Shown here: one piece after another, positions 1 through 9,285 of the stretch | Numbering within the stretch: the stretch's first letter is position 1 | Layout: each line of letters starts with the position of its first letter | Assembly (NCBI RefSeq): GCF_000696575.1 | Contig: NZ_JMSQ01000005.1 | Location: forward strand, 186,001 to 250,000 | Length of the DNA: 64,000 nucleotides | Direction of reading: 5' to 3' | DNA from: Siccibacter colletis | GTDB taxonomy: Bacteria > Pseudomonadota > Gammaproteobacteria > Enterobacterales > Enterobacteriaceae | The notes under the pieces: generated by a model | What the model saw: only the letters and a program-made list of their open reading frames with translations | What the model was told of the DNA's origin: nothing | The model's database searches: none | Program-made: the position numbers and the translations under genes

Positions 1-834
1 GAAATGCGCCTGCTGGCCAGTGGCTTTTACCGACTCCCAGGTGGCGCGCAGACCGGCAAACACGCGATCCACATCTTCATTACAGATCGGCATGATAAGC
101 GCAGTACGGTGCGCCGGATCGATCGGCTCATCGCCCACCGTCGAGGCAGAGATACTGTACTTATCCTTACCGATGAGCAGCTGCAGGAAACCCATCAGTG
201 CGGTCCAGAAGCCCGCCGACACCCAGCAGAACAGGATGGCGAACAGGATCAGGATGCCGCTTTGCAGGATATACGGCAGCAGCTGCATGAAGGAGACCAG
301 CAGATCCTGGTCCAGCATGTCGGACGGGTTAATCAGCGCCCAGCCCTGGTACGGCAGAATGGTTTTCATGTACCAGGTCGCGACCACGGTCTGAGAGAGC
401 GTCAGCAGCAGCAGGATGTAGCGACGGATGGTGCCGACGATACGCCATTTCTGCTCCGCTTTTTGCTCCTCTTTGGAGAGACGCAGATAGCGCGGCGGTA
501 CATCGCGACCGCGCAGACGATCCCAGAAACGGCCCACCGGGTTGGTGCGCCACGGGTCCGGGAACATCGACGAACGCGTCGCCTTCGGCATCGCCTGAAT
601 CTGCGTGCGCCCCTCCTCATCAACGATGAGCTGCTCGCCGCGGGTGGCGTCGGGCCAGTTATGCTCAAGGCGGGTCTTTACCGACCCGAGTGGAGAATCA
701 TCTTCACGAGAAAATGTCTGCCCTTCGCTGCTGAGCGCCTGATGAACGGCGCGGAGATCGTCCGCAGCCGCTACAATCACCTTCTGCTCAGCCGGAAGCG
801 ACAGCGCCTCGATATACTCAGTTTTCTTATTCAT
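1..834 (-). CDS. opgH: Glucans biosynthesis glucosyltransferase OpgH (MdoH), N-terminal part only
   Basis: Inner-membrane glucosyltransferase that polymerises the beta-1,2 backbone of osmoregulated periplasmic glucans from UDP-glucose. Only the first 278 codons lie in the window; the E. coli protein is about 847 residues, so the GT2 catalytic core and the later membrane segments lie off the left edge. The start [11 protein letters not shown] at 834 overlaps the end of opgG by 8 nt, the arrangement known in E. coli, which implies one opgGH transcript with translational coupling. Visible are the basic cytoplasmic N-terminus, a first membrane segment after an IRRY motif, and the motif WESVKATG at the cut edge, which matches the entry to the catalytic domain. 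The frame is open throughout. Confidence 0.95.
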   Translation of the reverse strand, partial: MNKKTEYIEALSLPAEQKVIVAAADDLRAVHQALSSEGQTFSREDDSPLGSVKTRLEHNWPDATRGEQLIVDEEGRTQIQAMPKATRSSMFPDPWRTNPVGRFWDRLRGRDVPPRYLRLSKEEQKAEQKWRIVGTIRRYILLLLTLSQTVVATWYMKTILPYQGWALINPSDMLDQDLLVSFMQLLPYILQSGILILFAILFCWVSAGFWTALMGFLQLLIGKDKYSISASTVGDEPIDPAHRTALIMPICNEDVDRVFAGLRATWESVKATGQQAHF

Positions 835-2380
835 TGGCAGGTAGCTGGTAGCTCCAGGTTTCACTCAGTGGCTGCTCGCCGTTCACCAGAGCAGCACGCA
901 TTTCGGTGGTCTGCTTCGGATCTTTCAGTTTTACGCGCAGCATCAGACGCCAGCCTTTGGTGACCGGGTTATAGCGCACGCTGTTTTCAACGATTTCGCC
1001 ATTGTCGCCAATGCTGGTCTGGGCGGTAACCGGGGTGTTTTCCGGCAGCTTTTTCATGGCCGCGCCGGCGAAGTCCACCACAAAGGCGATGGTGCCGTCC
1101 GGCTGACGGATCAGGTTCGACTGCTTGATATCACCGGTAGAGCGGCGGGTCTGCGTCACATACGCATTATCGGCAGCGTGGAGTTTATCTTCATCGCGGC
1201 TAAAGGTGATGGTGTACTTGAAGTTCATCTCCTTGCCGGCTTCAGGCAGCTGATCCGGTGTCCAGTAGGCCACGATGTTATCGTTGGTTTCGTCGTTGGT
1301 CGGAATTTCCACCAGCTCGACTTTCCCTTTGCCCCACTGACCCTGCGGCGTGATCCACGCGCTCGGACGTTTGTCGTAGCGGTCATCCAGATCTTCAAAG
1401 CGCGCAAACTCACGGCCGCGCTGCAGCAGGCCAAAGCCCTGCGGGTTTTCGGTCGCGAAGGTGCTCACCGCCAGGTGTTTCGGGTTGTTCAGCGGACGCC
1501 AGATCCACTCGCCGTTACCGGCGTGAATCGACAGCCCGTTGGAGTCATGTAGCTCCGGGCGGAAATTGGTGGTCGGCGACGGCTGGTTTGGCCCGAACAG
1601 GAACATACTCGTCAGCGGCGCCACGCCCAGTTTGCCGACTTTATCGCGCAGATAGACTTTTGACTGCACGTCAACGGTGGTATCACGTCCCGGGGTGATC
1701 ACGAAGCGATAGGCACCGGTAGCGCGCGGCGAATCAAGCAGCGCATAGATAGTCAGACGTTTATCAGCAGGTTTCGGACGCTCAATCCAGTACTCGCGGA
1801 AACGGGGGAACTCTTCGCCAGACGGCAGAGCGGTATCGATAGCCAGCCCACGCGCCGAGAGGCCATACACCTGGCCGCCGCCGATAACGCGGAAATAGCT
1901 CGCGCCGAGCATGCTCAGAATTTCGTCGTTCTTATCTTTGCTGTTGATGGGATAAAGCACCTTAAAGCCGGCGAAGCCGAGATCTTTTACGGTGTCTTTA
2001 TCATGCTGGACGTTACCAAAATTGAAGTAGTCCGGGCTGTATTTGATACGGTTAACCGTGGTGCTGGTCACTTCATTGATTTTGACCGGCGTGTCGAAGT
2101 ACATGCCCTGATGGTAGAATTCAAGCTTGAATGGGGTTTTGAGGGCGTTCCAGTACGCTTTATCGTGATTAAACTGGATCTGCTGGTAGTCCGCATATTT
2201 CATGTCGCGGAATACGGCAGGCAGGTTGCTTTTCGGCGCTTCATAGCCCTTATCTGCCAGAGATTTTGCCTGTTTTGCGACATCATCGATAGTGAAGGCC
2301 CAAACCGAAGTGGTATAAAGGGACATCATCACTGCGGCGCCCAGCCAGCGCATTTTCAACATCTGTGTTTTATGTTTCAT
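827..2380 (-). CDS. opgG: Glucans biosynthesis protein OpgG (MdoG)
   Basis: Periplasmic protein needed for synthesis or branching and release of osmoregulated periplasmic glucans, working with OpgH. The product is about 517 residues, like E. coli MdoG. It has an N-terminal signal peptide (basic start, hydrophobic stretch, cut after VWA) followed by [14 protein letters not shown]. The rest matches the OpgG beta-sandwich family throughout, for example VPTRFRE-like ligand loops and the C-terminal [14 protein letters not shown] chose the ATG at 2380 (MKHKTQ). A GTG 12 nt upstream is in frame but sits only 2 nt behind the purine-rich AGGGGGAA; the ATG has this element about 14 nt away, so spacing is imperfect for both. 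It is first gene of opgGH and divergent from opgC. Confidence 0.96.
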   Translation of the reverse strand: MKHKTQMLKMRWLGAAVMMSLYTTSVWAFTIDDVAKQAKSLADKGYEAPKSNLPAVFRDMKYADYQQIQFNHDKAYWNALKTPFKLEFYHQGMYFDTPVKINEVTSTTVNRIKYSPDYFNFGNVQHDKDTVKDLGFAGFKVLYPINSKDKNDEILSMLGASYFRVIGGGQVYGLSARGLAIDTALPSGEEFPRFREYWIERPKPADKRLTIYALLDSPRATGAYRFVITPGRDTTVDVQSKVYLRDKVGKLGVAPLTSMFLFGPNQPSPTTNFRPELHDSNGLSIHAGNGEWIWRPLNNPKHLAVSTFATENPQGFGLLQRGREFARFEDLDDRYDKRPSAWITPQGQWGKGKVELVEIPTNDETNDNIVAYWTPDQLPEAGKEMNFKYTITFSRDEDKLHAADNAYVTQTRRSTGDIKQSNLIRQPDGTIAFVVDFAGAAMKKLPENTPVTAQTSIGDNGEIVENSVRYNPVTKGWRLMLRVKLKDPKQTTEMRAALVNGEQPLSETWSYQLPANE

Positions 2381-2643
2381 ATAACTAAGCACTTCCCCCT
2401 TTGTGTGCTTAAATCAATCCAATCCATTTTAATGGAAACTTCCGCTTTCCGACAACACAATCCCCGCTTTGTTCACCGCACTGGCTCAGGGAATAAGCAG
2501 ATTAAGCAAATGAAAGCGAATGAATTTCACTTTACGACTTTGTCCTGGAGACAGTGTGCGCTCGTTTGTGTAGGGTTGCCACCGAATGTAGACAGAAACT
2601 GTCTAAGGGATAAGACGATTAGTCCGAGAATATCCGGAGTTAT

Positions 2644-3801
2644 ATGACTGACACACCCGCCCAGCGCGAATATTTCCTCGACTCGATTCGCGCATGGTTA
2701 ATGCTGCTGGGGATTCCGTTTCACATTTCTCTCATCTATTCGAGCCACGTCTGGCATGTGAACAGCGCCACGCCAACCTGGTGGCTTACCTTATTTAACG
2801 ATTTTATTCACGCCTTCAGGATGCAGGTGTTTTTCGTTATTTCGGGTTATTTCTCTTACATGCTGTTTCTGCGCTATACGCGTAAGAAATGGTGGAAGGT
2901 GCGCGTTGAGCGCGTCGGCATACCCATGCTCACCGCCATCCCGCTACTGACGCTGCCGCAGTTTATTATGCTGCAGTACGTAAAAGGTAAAACCGCGGAC
3001 TGGCAGGCGCTCTCGCTGTATGACAAATACAACACCCTGGTATGGGAACTCACCTCGCACCTCTGGTTCCTGCTGGTGCTGGTGATCCTGACCACCGTCA
3101 GCCTGTTTATCTTCCAGAAAATGCGCAATAGCGTGCGCTCGCCGCGCGCCGGTTTTTACGCCTCGCTGACGCCGCTGAAATTTATCGCGTTGTTTGCGCT
3201 GGCAGGCGTGCTGTACGGTGCGTTTCGCCGCGCCCTGCTGCTCGGCTGGGAACCGGTTCTGCGCGACGGGCTGTTTAACTTCACCGTGATGCAGACCCTG
3301 TTCTATCTGCCATTCTTCCTGCTGGGCGCGCTGGTGTTTAAGTATCCGGCGCTGAAAGCGAAGTTCCTGACGCTTTCGCCGACATACGCGGTGGGTGCGC
3401 TGCTGGCGTTTATCGCCTATCTGCTCAACCAGCGCTACGGCAGCGGCGATGCCTGGATGTATGAAACCGAGAGCGTCATTACTATGGTGATGGGCATCTG
3501 CATGGTCAACGTGGTGTTTGCCCTGGGCTATCGCCTGCTCAACTCACACTCGCCGCGCGTGACTTATTTCGTTAACGCCTCACTGTTTATCTATCTGGTG
3601 CACCACCCGCTGACGCTGTTCTTCGGGGCGTACATCACGCCGCATATTGCGTCGAATACGCTTGGTTTCCTGTGCGGGCTGGTGTTTGTGGTCGGGCTGG
3701 CGATCGTGCTGTATGAACTGCATTTGCGGGTTCCGCTGCTGCGCTTTCTGTTTTCGGGCAAGCCGCAGAAGCGCCCTGCCCCCGCGCCGTCCGCCGGGTA
3801 A
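2644..3801 (+). CDS. opgC: Glucans biosynthesis protein OpgC (succinyltransferase)
   Basis: Inner-membrane acyltransferase-3 family protein that adds succinyl groups to osmoregulated periplasmic glucans. The 385 residues form about ten hydrophobic membrane segments; typical conserved stretches are [17 protein letters not shown] at the N-terminus, [14 protein letters not shown] around residue 65 and [18 protein letters not shown] near residue 320. Length equals the E. coli protein. The gene is divergent from opgGH with 263 nt between the start codons, so the two transcripts probably share a control region. It ends 4 nt before a strong hairpin shared with the convergent clsC. Confidence 0.96.
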   Translation: MTDTPAQREYFLDSIRAWLMLLGIPFHISLIYSSHVWHVNSATPTWWLTLFNDFIHAFRMQVFFVISGYFSYMLFLRYTRKKWWKVRVERVGIPMLTAIPLLTLPQFIMLQYVKGKTADWQALSLYDKYNTLVWELTSHLWFLLVLVILTTVSLFIFQKMRNSVRSPRAGFYASLTPLKFIALFALAGVLYGAFRRALLLGWEPVLRDGLFNFTVMQTLFYLPFFLLGALVFKYPALKAKFLTLSPTYAVGALLAFIAYLLNQRYGSGDAWMYETESVITMVMGICMVNVVFALGYRLLNSHSPRVTYFVNASLFIYLVHHPLTLFFGAYITPHIASNTLGFLCGLVFVVGLAIVLYELHLRVPLLRFLFSGKPQKRPAPAPSAG

Positions 3802-3805
3802 CCGT

Positions 3806-3838
3806 CTACGCTCTCCTTGCTTATAAAGGAGAGCGTAG
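3806..3838. terminator. Perfect 13-bp hairpin between opgC and clsC
   Basis: CTACGCTCTCCTT (3806-3818) and its exact complement AAGGAGAGCGTAG (3826-3838) enclose a 7-nt loop. It lies between convergent opgC and clsC, the expected place for a bidirectional terminator. There is no long T run on either side, so it may act mainly as an mRNA 3' end. Confidence 0.6.
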
Positions 3839-3840
3839 TC

Positions 3841-5328
3841 TCACAGCAGCCACTCCACCGGCAGCCGGTGGGCGAGACGCACCAGAATGCGCTGCCAGAG
3901 TCGGGTCTTCGGCTCCTTTTTCCACACCACCTCCTGCCCGTCCCGATCTTCGACCCAGTTGATACGTCCCCACTTATCGAGACGCAGCGCCCAGGCCGCT
4001 TCGCGCTGGCTGCGGGTAAAACGGGTGTGGATTTTTCCGGCCAGCTCTTCGCTCTCAATCACAAAGCCCATCTCGGTATTGAGCATCGCCGAGCGCGGAT
4101 CGAAATTGAACGAGCCGATAAACACCTTATGGCGATCGACGCTGAAGGTTTTGGCATGCAGGCTGGAGCCGGAGTTACCGGTCAGCCCACGATCGTGCGG
4201 CAGCGCGCCGGGCGGATGCTGCGGCTTCAGCTCGTAAAGCTCCACGCCGTGGCGCAACAGCTTTTTGCGCCAGCGCGCATATCCGGCGTGCACCACCGCC
4301 ACATCGTTCGCCGCCAGCGAATTGGTGAGGATAGCGACCCGCACGCCTTTGCGCACCAGTCCCAGCAGCCAGGCTACTCCGGCCCGGGTCGGCACAAAAT
4401 AGGACGAGATAATATCGATCTCCTCCTGCGGCTGGCCGATGCTGGTCAGCATACGCTGGGGCAGCAGCGTATGGCTGCGCGCTTTACCCATGCCCTTACG
4501 CGGATCGTCGCTTAGCAGCCGCGTCGGCGCCCACACCAGGCTCAGGGTGCCGGCTTCGAGATGCGTTGCGAAGGTGGAGGTTTCAAGCCGCTCAAGGTAG
4601 CGTTGGGTAACCGGGTCAGCTTCCCAGGCTTCCGGCAATTTGACGCGTCGGTCGATATCCGCCTCGTCAAGCTGCAGTACATCCTGCAGCGTTGAGACGC
4701 AGCGGCTGTTCCAGTAGCGCTCAAAATCTTTCGACACGTCTTCCACCACCGGACCAATGGCCAGCACGTCGAGATCGGAAAACAACGGCTGCTCGCCGGC
4801 GCCAAAGTAGGCATCCCCCACATTGCGCCCGCCGACTATCGTCACTTCGCCATCCACGGTAAAGCTCTTATTGTGCATACGCCGGTTAAGGCGGGCAAAG
4901 TCGGTGAGATAGCCCAGCGCACGCAGGGTGCGAAACGAGAACGGATTGAACAACCGCACGTCGATATTGGGATGCGCGTTCAGCGCGCGCAGAGCGTCAT
5001 CCATGCCGATGGTGTTGTTGTCATCCAGCAGCAACCGGACGCGAACGCCGCGCTGCGCCGCCTCCAGCAGCGCCTGAAACAGCAGCCGCCCGGACATATC
5101 GTCCTCCCAGATGTAATACTGCACATCCAGGGTCTGCTCCGCCATGCCGGCCAGCAGATAGCGCGACGCAAACGCATCGAGGCTGTCGGCCAGCGGGTGC
5201 AGGCCGCACAGATCAGGGTGCGCACGTCGCGTAGGGGCGATGGCCCGCCCGAGACGCGTATTGTGCGCGGTGTCAGAGGGCAAGCTGGGCAAGTAAGCGC
5301 TGGTAAAGGCTGGTGTTTTCGTCGTCAT
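3841..5328 (-). CDS. clsC: Cardiolipin synthase ClsC (YmdC)
   Basis: Phospholipase-D superfamily enzyme. In E. coli ClsC makes cardiolipin from phosphatidylglycerol plus phosphatidylethanolamine and needs the neighbouring YmdB for full activity. Two HxKx4D (HKD) catalytic motifs are visible: HNKSFTVDG at about residue 152 and HAKTFSVD at about 391. The C-terminus HRLPVEWLL is typical. I took the ATG at 5328 (MTTKTPAF, 495 residues); a TTG three codons upstream is also in frame. The start lies inside ymdB, overlapping its end by 56 nt, so ymdB-clsC is a translationally coupled pair. E. coli ClsC is annotated shorter (473 residues), and the extra N-terminal part here lies largely in the overlap. 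Confidence 0.93.
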   Translation of the reverse strand: MTTKTPAFTSAYLPSLPSDTAHNTRLGRAIAPTRRAHPDLCGLHPLADSLDAFASRYLLAGMAEQTLDVQYYIWEDDMSGRLLFQALLEAAQRGVRVRLLLDDNNTIGMDDALRALNAHPNIDVRLFNPFSFRTLRALGYLTDFARLNRRMHNKSFTVDGEVTIVGGRNVGDAYFGAGEQPLFSDLDVLAIGPVVEDVSKDFERYWNSRCVSTLQDVLQLDEADIDRRVKLPEAWEADPVTQRYLERLETSTFATHLEAGTLSLVWAPTRLLSDDPRKGMGKARSHTLLPQRMLTSIGQPQEEIDIISSYFVPTRAGVAWLLGLVRKGVRVAILTNSLAANDVAVVHAGYARWRKKLLRHGVELYELKPQHPPGALPHDRGLTGNSGSSLHAKTFSVDRHKVFIGSFNFDPRSAMLNTEMGFVIESEELAGKIHTRFTRSQREAAWALRLDKWGRINWVEDRDGQEVVWKKEPKTRLWQRILVRLAHRLPVEWLL

Positions 5329-5803
5329 AGCAGACAAAGTATACCTGCTCCGGTAGCGGATGCGTTGTCAGATAGTCTGAAACCGTGTTGAAGGCAATCA
5401 GCGCCGCCGCGGCACGGGGATAGCCGTAAATGCCGGTGCTGATGGCGGGAAAGGCCACGCTGCGATAGTTGTTATCGCTGACCAGTTGCAGACTATTGCG
5501 GTAAGCATCCTGCAGCAGCTGTTCCTCCTGCATCTCGCCGCCGCGCCACACCGGGCCGACGGTATGGATCACCGCTTTCGCGGGTAGCTCTCCCGCCTCG
5601 GTGATCACCGCATGGCCGGGCGCGCACTCGCCCTGTTCCTGACGCACTTTCTTGCAGGCGGCCAGCAGTGCCGGTCCGGCTGCGCGATGGATAGCCCCAT
5701 CGACACCGCCGCCGCCCAGTAAAGACGGGTTAGCGGCGTTAACAATCACGTCCACTTCCACCGTCGTGATATCTCCCTGCAAAATCTCAATTCGCGATTG
5801 CAT
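5273..5803 (-). CDS. ymdB: O-acetyl-ADP-ribose deacetylase / RNase III regulator YmdB
   Basis: Macro-domain protein of 176 residues. It hydrolyses O-acetyl-ADP-ribose and, in E. coli, also binds and inhibits RNase III. The macro-domain signature is clear: [17 protein letters not shown] near residue 10, the loop [12 protein letters not shown], and GVYGYP-like GIYGYP in the second half. Start ATG at 5803 has GAGGA 8 nt upstream. It is the first gene of the overlapping ymdB-clsC pair, consistent with the known functional link between YmdB and ClsC. Confidence 0.95.
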   Translation of the reverse strand: MQSRIEILQGDITTVEVDVIVNAANPSLLGGGGVDGAIHRAAGPALLAACKKVRQEQGECAPGHAVITEAGELPAKAVIHTVGPVWRGGEMQEEQLLQDAYRNSLQLVSDNNYRSVAFPAISTGIYGYPRAAAALIAFNTVSDYLTTHPLPEQVYFVCYDDENTSLYQRLLAQLAL

Positions 5804-5868
5804 AACAACGTCCTCAATAGGGTCTGCTATTGAGTGTAGATTACCGGCAAGGGAAGCGGTGGAAACAA

Positions 5869-5892
5869 CGCGCCCGGCGTTAACCGGGCGCG
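5869..5892 (-). terminator. Terminator of the TonB-receptor gene
   Basis: CGCGCCCGG (5869-5877) and CCGGGCGCG (5884-5892) form a 9-bp GC-rich stem with a 6-nt loop, just beyond the stop codon of the receptor. On the minus strand it is followed by TTGTTTCC. Confidence 0.65.
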
Positions 5893-5899
5893 TGAAGGG

Positions 5900-8083
5900 T
5901 CAGAAATCAACCGACATGGAGAGTTTGAGGGTACGCGGATCGCCCTGGGTGAGATAGGTCCCTGAATCGTCCACCGAGGCCCAGTATTTCTCATCGGTAA
6001 CGTTCTCCACCGTGGCGCGCCAGGTCAGGGTCTGCTCATTAACCTTCATGCTGTAGCGCGCCCCGAGATCCAGCCGGGTCCAGGCATCCAGCTTGACGCT
6101 GTTGCTGGCATTAGCGTACTGAGAGCCGTTACGCAGCACCGCAGCGTTAAGCGTCAGATTTTCCAGCGCCGGGACGTCCCATTCGCCGCCCAGCCGCAGC
6201 TGATAGCGCGGTACGCCGGGCGCATCATTGCCGTCGTTTGCGCCGCCCTGAGTTTTCGTTAATTCCGGAGCCAGCCACTGCGCGCTACCCATCAGGCGCA
6301 CGCCATACACCGGCTCGCCGAAGACGTTCAGCTCCATACCGCGGTTTCGCTGTTCACCGTAGATACCGTAGTAGTTATTGCTGTCCATCATGCCGACCGG
6401 CTTTTCAATCTCAAACAGCGCCAGGCTGCCGCCGATACGGCCGTAATCCAGCTTCACGCCGACTTCATTTTGCTTAGTGCGAATCGCACCCATTACCTGT
6501 CCGGCGTTGGTCGCTTTGCTGGACGCGGTCGGCCCCGGTTGCAGCGCTTCGATATGGTTCGCGTAGAGCGAAATGTTATCCCACGGCTTCACCACTACAC
6601 CGTATACCGGCGTGACTTTCGTCGCGCTGAAGGTATCAGCTGGCTTCTCAACACCCTGATAGTCGTAGTTGTGGATCTCCACCTTCTGGCGGCGTAGCCC
6701 GGCGGTGATCAACAGGCGATCGTCAAACATTGAGAGCGTATCTGAAAGGGAGGTGCCCGTTGATCGGGTACGACTGGTGTAGTGCGGGTCGCCCATATTC
6801 CCGCCGCTGAATGCATCCTCCGACGGATAGGCAAGCACGCTCGGGTTATAGATATTAGAACCCGGAACAAAAGCCGACATGGTGTAGGAGGAGCCAGCTT
6901 TACGGTATACCCCGGAATAACCGAGGTTGATGCTGTGACCAACAAAACCGGTCTCGAATTTGCCCCGCACCCCGGTCATGCCTGAGACGCTGTCCGCGAT
7001 ATAGTGGCTATCCATGCGGCGGATCTGGGAATCTCCCTCATTATTGAGCAGAGTGGCGGAACCCGAGATCCCACGTTCATCAGTGTTTGCACCGCCCAGC
7101 CCCGCATACCACGTCCAGTCTGGTGCAAAGTCATACTCGCCGCGCAGCGCCGCAAAACGGCTGGACATATTGGTATTCACCCACGGCTGGCTGTAGTTGG
7201 TGCGGTTTTCCGGCACCTCGGGTGCCTGCGTCGCCTGACCCAGACCGACGCTGATACGACCGTAGCTACTGGTTATTTTCTGCCATCCGACATCCAGAGA
7301 AGAACGGAAGCTGTCGCCTTTGTAATCCAACCCGATACTTGCCAGGCTGATGCGTTCCTTTTGCTCGTGCACCATGCTTTCACCTTCACGATGAAGCAAA
7401 TTCACACGCACGCCGAATCGATCGTTCTCGCCGAAGCGACGACCAGAATCAATCGCTCCCCCCACCTGCCCACGCTGGGCGTAATCCACCGTCACGCGGT
7501 TAAGCGGTACGCTGCCAGCCCGCTTTGGTTCGATATTGATTGCACCACCCACCCCTGAACCGCCCGGGGTGACGCCATTCAGGAAGGCGTTAGACCCTTT
7601 GATAACTTCTATGCGCTCTGCGAGCTGCGAGCTGACAATCTGACGCGGTAGCACGCCGTACAGCCCACCAAAGGAGATATCATCGCCATCCAGCAGGAAC
7701 CCACGGATGCGGTACGACTCGCCAAAGTTACCGTAGCTGCGCACCGGCTGTACCCCGGCATCGTAACGCAGAACGTCGCTCAGGGTGTTGGCCTGGGTAT
7801 CTTCGATCATTTTCGCGGTATACCCGATGACGTTGAACGGCACGTTTTTCGCGTCCTGTTCACCGAGGCCGCCTAAACGCCCCCCGTTAGCCACCTGCCC
7901 GTCGAGATACGCCGGAACCAGCTCATCCCCCCCGGCGCGAAACGCGGCGTCAGGTGAAGCGGTAACGGTAATGGTGTCGTCAGGTTTGGTTTCCGCCGCC
8001 CAGGCGGGGGCGACGGCGAGGCTGACAGCCAGCGCCAGCAGGCGCGGACGTGCGCCGGGCCGGTTGAGAGGTAGTGAAATCAT
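5900..8083 (-). CDS. TonB-dependent siderophore receptor (FcuA/FhuE-like)
   Basis: Outer-membrane receptor of about 727 residues for ferric siderophore uptake powered by TonB-ExbBD. A signal peptide (MISLPLNRPG ... APAWA) is followed by the TonB box DTITVTAS, then the plug domain (NTLSDVLRYDAGVQ, RIRGFLLDGD, VIKGSNAFLNGV, GGAINI). The 22-strand barrel ends in the aromatic residue of LKLSMSVDF. The start is the ATG at 8083, with AGGGA 6 nt upstream; an upstream start would add nine residues before the signal peptide. Fur-box sequence lies just upstream. The motif GVTPGGSGVGGAINIEPKRA resembles hydroxamate-type receptors such as Yersinia FcuA, but the substrate cannot be told from sequence alone. 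This gene is not at this place in E. coli K-12. Confidence 0.9.
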   Translation of the reverse strand: MISLPLNRPGARPRLLALAVSLAVAPAWAAETKPDDTITVTASPDAAFRAGGDELVPAYLDGQVANGGRLGGLGEQDAKNVPFNVIGYTAKMIEDTQANTLSDVLRYDAGVQPVRSYGNFGESYRIRGFLLDGDDISFGGLYGVLPRQIVSSQLAERIEVIKGSNAFLNGVTPGGSGVGGAINIEPKRAGSVPLNRVTVDYAQRGQVGGAIDSGRRFGENDRFGVRVNLLHREGESMVHEQKERISLASIGLDYKGDSFRSSLDVGWQKITSSYGRISVGLGQATQAPEVPENRTNYSQPWVNTNMSSRFAALRGEYDFAPDWTWYAGLGGANTDERGISGSATLLNNEGDSQIRRMDSHYIADSVSGMTGVRGKFETGFVGHSINLGYSGVYRKAGSSYTMSAFVPGSNIYNPSVLAYPSEDAFSGGNMGDPHYTSRTRSTGTSLSDTLSMFDDRLLITAGLRRQKVEIHNYDYQGVEKPADTFSATKVTPVYGVVVKPWDNISLYANHIEALQPGPTASSKATNAGQVMGAIRTKQNEVGVKLDYGRIGGSLALFEIEKPVGMMDSNNYYGIYGEQRNRGMELNVFGEPVYGVRLMGSAQWLAPELTKTQGGANDGNDAPGVPRYQLRLGGEWDVPALENLTLNAAVLRNGSQYANASNSVKLDAWTRLDLGARYSMKVNEQTLTWRATVENVTDEKYWASVDDSGTYLTQGDPRTLKLSMSVDF

Positions 8084-8110
8084 ACATTTCCCTGCAAAAG
8101 TAATTAACAA

Positions 8111-8142
8111 GAACGATTATCATTTTGATCGTGATTATCATT
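8111..8142 (-). promoter_or_regulatory. Fur box(es) upstream of the TonB receptor
   Basis: Read on the minus strand the stretch contains two TGATAATC blocks (AATGATAATCACGATC, then AAATGATAATCG), matching overlapping 7-1-7 Fur motifs. It lies 28-59 nt upstream of the receptor start, so iron-dependent repression by Fur is expected. Confidence 0.8.
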
Positions 8143-8178
8143 AGCCAGTAATATTTTGCAAGGATTAATCGTATTCAG

Positions 8179-8203
8179 AAAAAAAACTGAACCACCTTTT
8201 CAG
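8179..8203 (-). terminator. Probable weak terminator after the fimbrial-like gene
   Basis: On the minus strand CTGAA and TTCAG pair around a 7-nt loop and are followed by eight T. The stem is only 5 bp, but the T run is good and it lies 20 nt past the stop codon. Confidence 0.45.
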
Positions 8204-8223
8204 GGCTCAGACAATCCTGAGGA

Positions 8224-8517
8224 TCAGTTGTAGTTAATGTCCACAATAGCGCGCGTGCGCTGGGGATTAAGCCAGCGCACATTGAAGGCGACGCTGGCAT
8301 CGCTGGCCGCTGCGTAGTCATTAAGCCGGTTCAGGGCTACCTGGCGAGTAACCACTTTCCCACGATGAAAGCAGCTGACGTTCAGTCGCCTATTGTCAAC
8401 CGGTCGGACGTCGCACGGGGGTTCAACGATACTGCCGCGAAAATGGATGGTGCCACTTCCGGCATGGGCAGCGGTCGTAATAAAAGAAAAAATCAGGGCT
8501 GAAATTATAGATTTCAT
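8224..8517 (-). CDS. Small secreted fimbrial-like protein
   Basis: Protein of 97 residues with a clear signal peptide (MKSIISALIFSFITTAAHA). The mature start GSGTIHFRGSIVEPPCDV closely resembles the first beta-strand of type 1 pilins (the G-x-I-x-F-x-G-x-I-V-E-x-x-C pattern). It has two cysteines, in EPPCDV and NVSCFHRG, as pilins do for their single disulfide. It is much shorter than a pilin (about 150-180 residues), and no usher, chaperone or other fimbrial gene is near. A GGAG element stands 8 nt before the start. In E. coli an unrelated-looking small secreted gene, ymdA, sits upstream of ymdB; I cannot say whether this is its orthologue. Function unknown. Confidence 0.75.
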   Translation of the reverse strand: MKSIISALIFSFITTAAHAGSGTIHFRGSIVEPPCDVRPVDNRRLNVSCFHRGKVVTRQVALNRLNDYAAASDASVAFNVRWLNPQRTRAIVDINYN

Positions 8518-8699
8518 GAATGACTCCAGCGAGTTAGCTCATCCATGAAAGCGATAACGGGTCCGGTCATTTTACTCTGGCACAGCCGCTGGGTTTTGCT
8601 GTGTCAGATCAGGATAATTTCTCAGAACCCTGCGTGGCTCACACTCCGGGCCGGTCATTCATTTATGTGGTAAATGTTTTGTTGAAGGCCTCGCTGGCG

Positions 8700-9188
8700 C
8701 TAGTCCGCCAGGCTTTTGGCATCGGGCTTTACATCGGCTGCCTTGCGCGGCCGCGCCAGCCAGCGTCCGCTGAAATTCATCGCCGCGCCAAACGCCACAC
8801 CCAGCCACAGCGCCGGCAGCACGCTGTGCCAGTCGCCCTGCCCGGCAAAGGTCGCGCAGGCACCGATAAAGGTACCGGGAATAAAGGCCAGCAGCCTGCG
8901 CTGGGCCTGTATACACATCACGAACGCGATAACGCCGGTAAGGGCATAACCTGACCACTGCGCTGTCACCAGCGCACCCGCATGGATAATAACCTGCGCC
9001 CATACCACGCCGCTGGTGACGGTGGCGAAGGCGATAAGCAGCCCTTTTCGCCCCGGATGCGGACAGGCGAAAAAAGCGGTGCAGCCGAGGAAGCCCGCCC
9101 AGGATGGCAGGCTGAGCGCCACGGCGAGCCACGCCCAGAGGGCAGAGAGCAGGCCGGTGGTGAAAGCAAGGGAGAGAGGCGTTTTCAT
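8700..9188 (-). CDS. ycdZ: DUF1097 inner-membrane protein YcdZ
   Basis: Membrane protein of 162 residues and unknown function, DUF1097 family. About five hydrophobic segments can be seen; conserved stretches are WAGFLGCTAFFACP around residue 30 and FIPGTFIGACATFAGQGDW around residue 102, both as in E. coli YcdZ. A perfect CRP-site consensus lies 34-51 nt upstream of the start, so catabolite control is likely. It follows ycdY on the same strand but with 97 nt between them, enough for its own promoter. The tail RPRKAADVKPDAKSLAD is polar and probably cytoplasmic. Confidence 0.88.
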   Translation of the reverse strand: MKTPLSLAFTTGLLSALWAWLAVALSLPSWAGFLGCTAFFACPHPGRKGLLIAFATVTSGVVWAQVIIHAGALVTAQWSGYALTGVIAFVMCIQAQRRLLAFIPGTFIGACATFAGQGDWHSVLPALWLGVAFGAAMNFSGRWLARPRKAADVKPDAKSLAD

Positions 9189-9221
9189 AGCGGCGTATCA
9201 TAGCGATCGCCGCGCAATGAA

Positions 9222-9239
9222 ATGTGATTGGCGTCACAT
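9222..9239 (-). promoter_or_regulatory. CRP site upstream of ycdZ
   Basis: ATGTGATTGGCGTCACAT matches the CRP consensus TGTGA-N6-TCACA in all ten key positions and is nearly fully palindromic. It lies between ycdY and ycdZ, upstream of ycdZ. Confidence 0.8.
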
Positions 9240-9248
9240 AATTTTTAA

Positions 9249-9265
9249 TAACGCACAGTGCGTTA
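9249..9265. promoter_or_regulatory. Perfect 17-bp dyad upstream of the ycdZ CRP site
   Basis: TAACGCAC-A-GTGCGTTA is a perfect inverted repeat with a one-base centre. It lies 10 bp from the CRP site. This form is typical of an operator for a dimeric regulator; the regulator is not known. Confidence 0.45.
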
Positions 9266-9285
9266 CATAATAAACGTGATTAATG

